From Phaeodactylibacter sp. (GTDB lineage: Bacteria > Bacteroidota > Bacteroidia > Chitinophagales > Saprospiraceae): a stretch of DNA of 64,000 nt. Below are positions 63,101 through 64,000 of this stretch, in pieces. Made by a program: the position numbers and the translations under genes. How positions within the stretch are numbered: position 1 is the stretch's first letter; each line of letters starts with the position of its first letter. The stretch covers positions 62,001 to 126,000 of the forward strand of contig NZ_JALEGS010000012.1 of the NCBI RefSeq assembly GCF_022763345.1. Reading direction: 5' to 3'. The notes under the pieces were generated by a model, which searched no databases, was not told the DNA's origin, and was given only the letters and a program-made list of their open reading frames with translations.

Positions 63101-63363
63101 TAACCATCGAAACAAAATTCTTGAAAAACGAGCTTGCCATAATTATTGGCGACAACGGGTGCGGAATACGACGGGAAAACCTCAACAAAGTAATGGACCC
63201 ATTCTACACAACGAAACCCCCTGGTGTTGGAACAGGACTAGGGTTATCCATTACTCATTCCATTATTCAGGAACACGATGGAAGCCTCACCATTACCTCA
63301 GAAGTGGATAAGGGAACCCAAGTAGCTATCAGCCTACCTAAAGAAAAAAACCATGCAAAATAG
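60184..63363 (+). CDS. Multi-PAS sensor histidine kinase (1059 aa)
   Basis: A short coiled coil (1-40) leads to about six PAS/PAC units (for example FLKRTGEIAKVGGW, ITERRKTEEEK, ITKQKEAEKEL), then HisKA with His845 in VAHELNNPLNYIVGG and an HATPase with LLANAIDAIP, DNGCGI and GTGLGLSI. No membrane segment is seen, so it is a cytoplasmic sensor; signals are unknown. It overlaps the receiver gene by 11 nt. Confidence 0.92.
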   Translation: MKTRDINGNLDALQRKLKASEDRLVVVESKLGQLEELYQKLFNHLADEVHLWRVVRKKDGSIKTWVLADVNPAALDSWGKQKEKVIGKTAEEIFGKGTTEQFMPIVQQIFNTGQPHKWVEYFAPTNQYLSMSSIPMGDYFISTGKDITEEKLAKKALEESEDFLKRTGEIAKVGGWQLKGDFSKVHQTKTTRELHELPEGVELETKEALNFYHPDDREWVAQIVNESIETGKPFNFEARFITAKGKQIWVHAMGESEMADGKCVKLTGVFQDITKRKKTTSRVNLLTKAIDHSLNGFDIVDHEGKFIYVNKAHSRMFGYSDPSEIIGTSPAKLCADPTFPERLVKNLKEKGKYICELKARRKDGSEFDLLMYSRLDYDENGNEIYPTSSIDITERRKTEEEKKKVQNQLLHITNSIPGAIYQFVFHKDGTFSMPFVSDKASEILGFASEQMKDPAFLFSRIHPEDFDGTMHSILEANQDKAKWAKTFRAFNKHGQVVWIAGHALGSADEEGNIVHNGVLFDITEQKEAEVALKASQRQFQNIADNLAGVIFKYKLNTDGTDELLYMSKGAHQLYEVAPDKAIANIQLIWDKIHKEDLKQIRPSIQKSAKELTPWKFEHRLQFPDGRIKWVDVRGVPVKNTDGSVVWNSIGLDITKQKEAEKELERINKNLEKLVEERARKAIELSKELEHYWLAAKHAKSGVWRYDVLTNALEWDSIMYELFGIDKEAFSGAYEAWETSLHPEDKERNVRALQDTIAEQKDLDILFRIIHRESGEIRHIRGKGKAETDDKGNTIAVFGTNWDVTKEMQLAVERQQALEKLKEAQSQLIQSEKMASLGILTAGVAHELNNPLNYIVGGYTAIHNHLHEDEVIDKAEIEEYLGWIKAGSDRATKIVKSLNLFSRSNEDNTEVCDLHLIIDDCLVMLQNKYKDRITITKEYTDRPARVLGNNGKLHQAILNLLANAIDAIPEKGEITIETKFLKNELAIIIGDNGCGIRRENLNKVMDPFYTTKPPGVGTGLGLSITHSIIQEHDGSLTITSEVDKGTQVAISLPKEKNHAK

Positions 63364-63718
63364 AAATAAAGTCTTGTGTGTAGATGACGAGCCCATCAAC
63401 CTTTTAATTCTCAAGAAAATCCTTGGAAGAAAATACGAAGTCATTACCGCAAAGCATGGGGAAGATGGACTATTAGAACTTGAAAAAGACCCGGCAATCA
63501 AATGGGTCATTACCGATATGAATATGCCCGGAATGACGGGCTTGGACTTTATCCGGGAGGCACAAAAGCAGTTCTCGAACAAAAAGTATTTTATGCTATC
63601 CGGTTATGCCATTACCGAGGAAATTCAGGAAGCTTTAGATACCGGGCTGATTTACGAATACTTCCAAAAACCAGCAGATTACAAGAAGATCGACCAGGCA
63701 CTGGAAGAGTATAGCTAG
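63353..63718 (+). CDS. Stand-alone response regulator receiver (121 aa)
   Basis: A CheY-like domain with CVDDEP, the phosphoacceptor Asp55 in VITDMNMPG, Ser in MLSGYA and Lys in FQKPA. There is no output domain. It overlaps the kinase gene by 11 nt and is surely its partner; it may act by protein contact or phosphorelay. Confidence 0.92.
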   Translation: MQNRNKVLCVDDEPINLLILKKILGRKYEVITAKHGEDGLLELEKDPAIKWVITDMNMPGMTGLDFIREAQKQFSNKKYFMLSGYAITEEIQEALDTGLIYEYFQKPADYKKIDQALEEYS

Positions 63719-63816
63719 GAAGGATAGCACCGTTTATGCTTAATGGTGTACACTGATTCCCTGATAGCGCTGTAAACTATAGGCCAAACCTGCTTCTGTG
63801 GTCTGGACAATTTTCC

Positions 63817-64000
63817 TTATCGCTTTAATAACTTAAAGCCAATTTCTCTTCCGTGCCCCTGCATCATGGCCAGGTTGATCCAAAAGAAAGCGAACTGTTC
63901 CATTAAGTCAAATTTGTCGTTTCCACCGATGTCATAGCAAGCTGCAAAACCAGCATCTCCCGCCAGGGAAATCGCTGCTTCCTTTCCTTCTTTACTATCA
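63817..64000 (-). CDS. Truncated CDS at right edge (C-terminal 60 aa)
   Basis: An open minus-strand frame runs in from the right edge to a stop at 63817. The visible end has GDAGFAACYDIGGND and MEQFAFFWINLAMMQGHG. The family is not recognised; the start is outside the window. Confidence 0.6.
   Translation of the reverse strand, partial: DSKEGKEAAISLAGDAGFAACYDIGGNDKFDLMEQFAFFWINLAMMQGHGREIGFKLLKR

Overview
The window looks like a chromosome segment of a Bacteroidota bacterium, possibly of the Saprospiria. I base this on the proteins (a DUF6913-like gene beside dapA, TPR/PD40/OmpA envelope proteins, an archaeal/eukaryal-type ProRS, many lipoproteins) and on promoters of the Bacteroidota form TTG-N20-TAnnTTTG, such as the one upstream of tRNA-Asp. 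No species can be named from sequence alone.

Positions 1 to about 26,550 are a mobile element, most likely an integrated tailless, membrane-containing bacteriophage that continues past the left edge. A leftward operon (3277 to 1529) holds a winged-helix regulator, two unknown proteins and a compact 202-aa P-loop ATPase of packaging type. A long rightward block (3360 to 24767) holds a putative major capsid protein, about fifteen small proteins with membrane segments, a tandem duplicated structural gene, a membrane-anchored GH19-like lysozyme overlapping a membrane-anchored amidase, a family of spike-like proteins that share modules and carry signal peptides, a subtilisin-like protease, a 1589-aa polyvalent protein (N6-methylase plus DdrB-like domain) and a Lys/Pro/Ala-rich protein. 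I saw no terminase, portal or tape-measure gene. The element ends with a small CRISPR array (six 37-bp repeats, five spacers) that has no cas genes, a tyrosine integrase and a tRNA-Asp gene. The array lies 21 bp from the integrase. An attC-like inverted repeat sits at 1383-1458.

Positions 26,554 to 64,000 are ordinary chromosome. The order is tRNA-Asp, accA, a DUF6913-like gene, dapA, an OmpA/PD40 envelope protein, moaE, a metallophosphatase overlapping kptA (RNA 2'-phosphotransferase), an RND efflux pair, polA, an intergenic repeat cluster, a DinB-like gene, a ThuA lipoprotein and a 1040-aa SGNH/PVC-type/cytochrome fusion. Next comes a compact leftward cluster (Crp-like regulator, DUF2141, 7-TM protein, SRPBCC lipoprotein, SDR), then proS, a W/N- and S/R-rich secreted protein, an FadL-type porin, a membrane hydrolase, a di-haem peroxidase, selO, DUF1801, a quinone oxidoreductase, a multi-PAS histidine kinase overlapping a receiver protein, and a truncated gene at the right edge.

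In the phage block, regulator and ATPase are transcribed away from the structural genes. The structural genes often overlap by 1-4 nt, which suggests translational coupling. The likely order is capsid and membrane proteins, lysis, host recognition, then DNA-protection or take-over proteins. All functional statements come from reading motifs; no database search was run.
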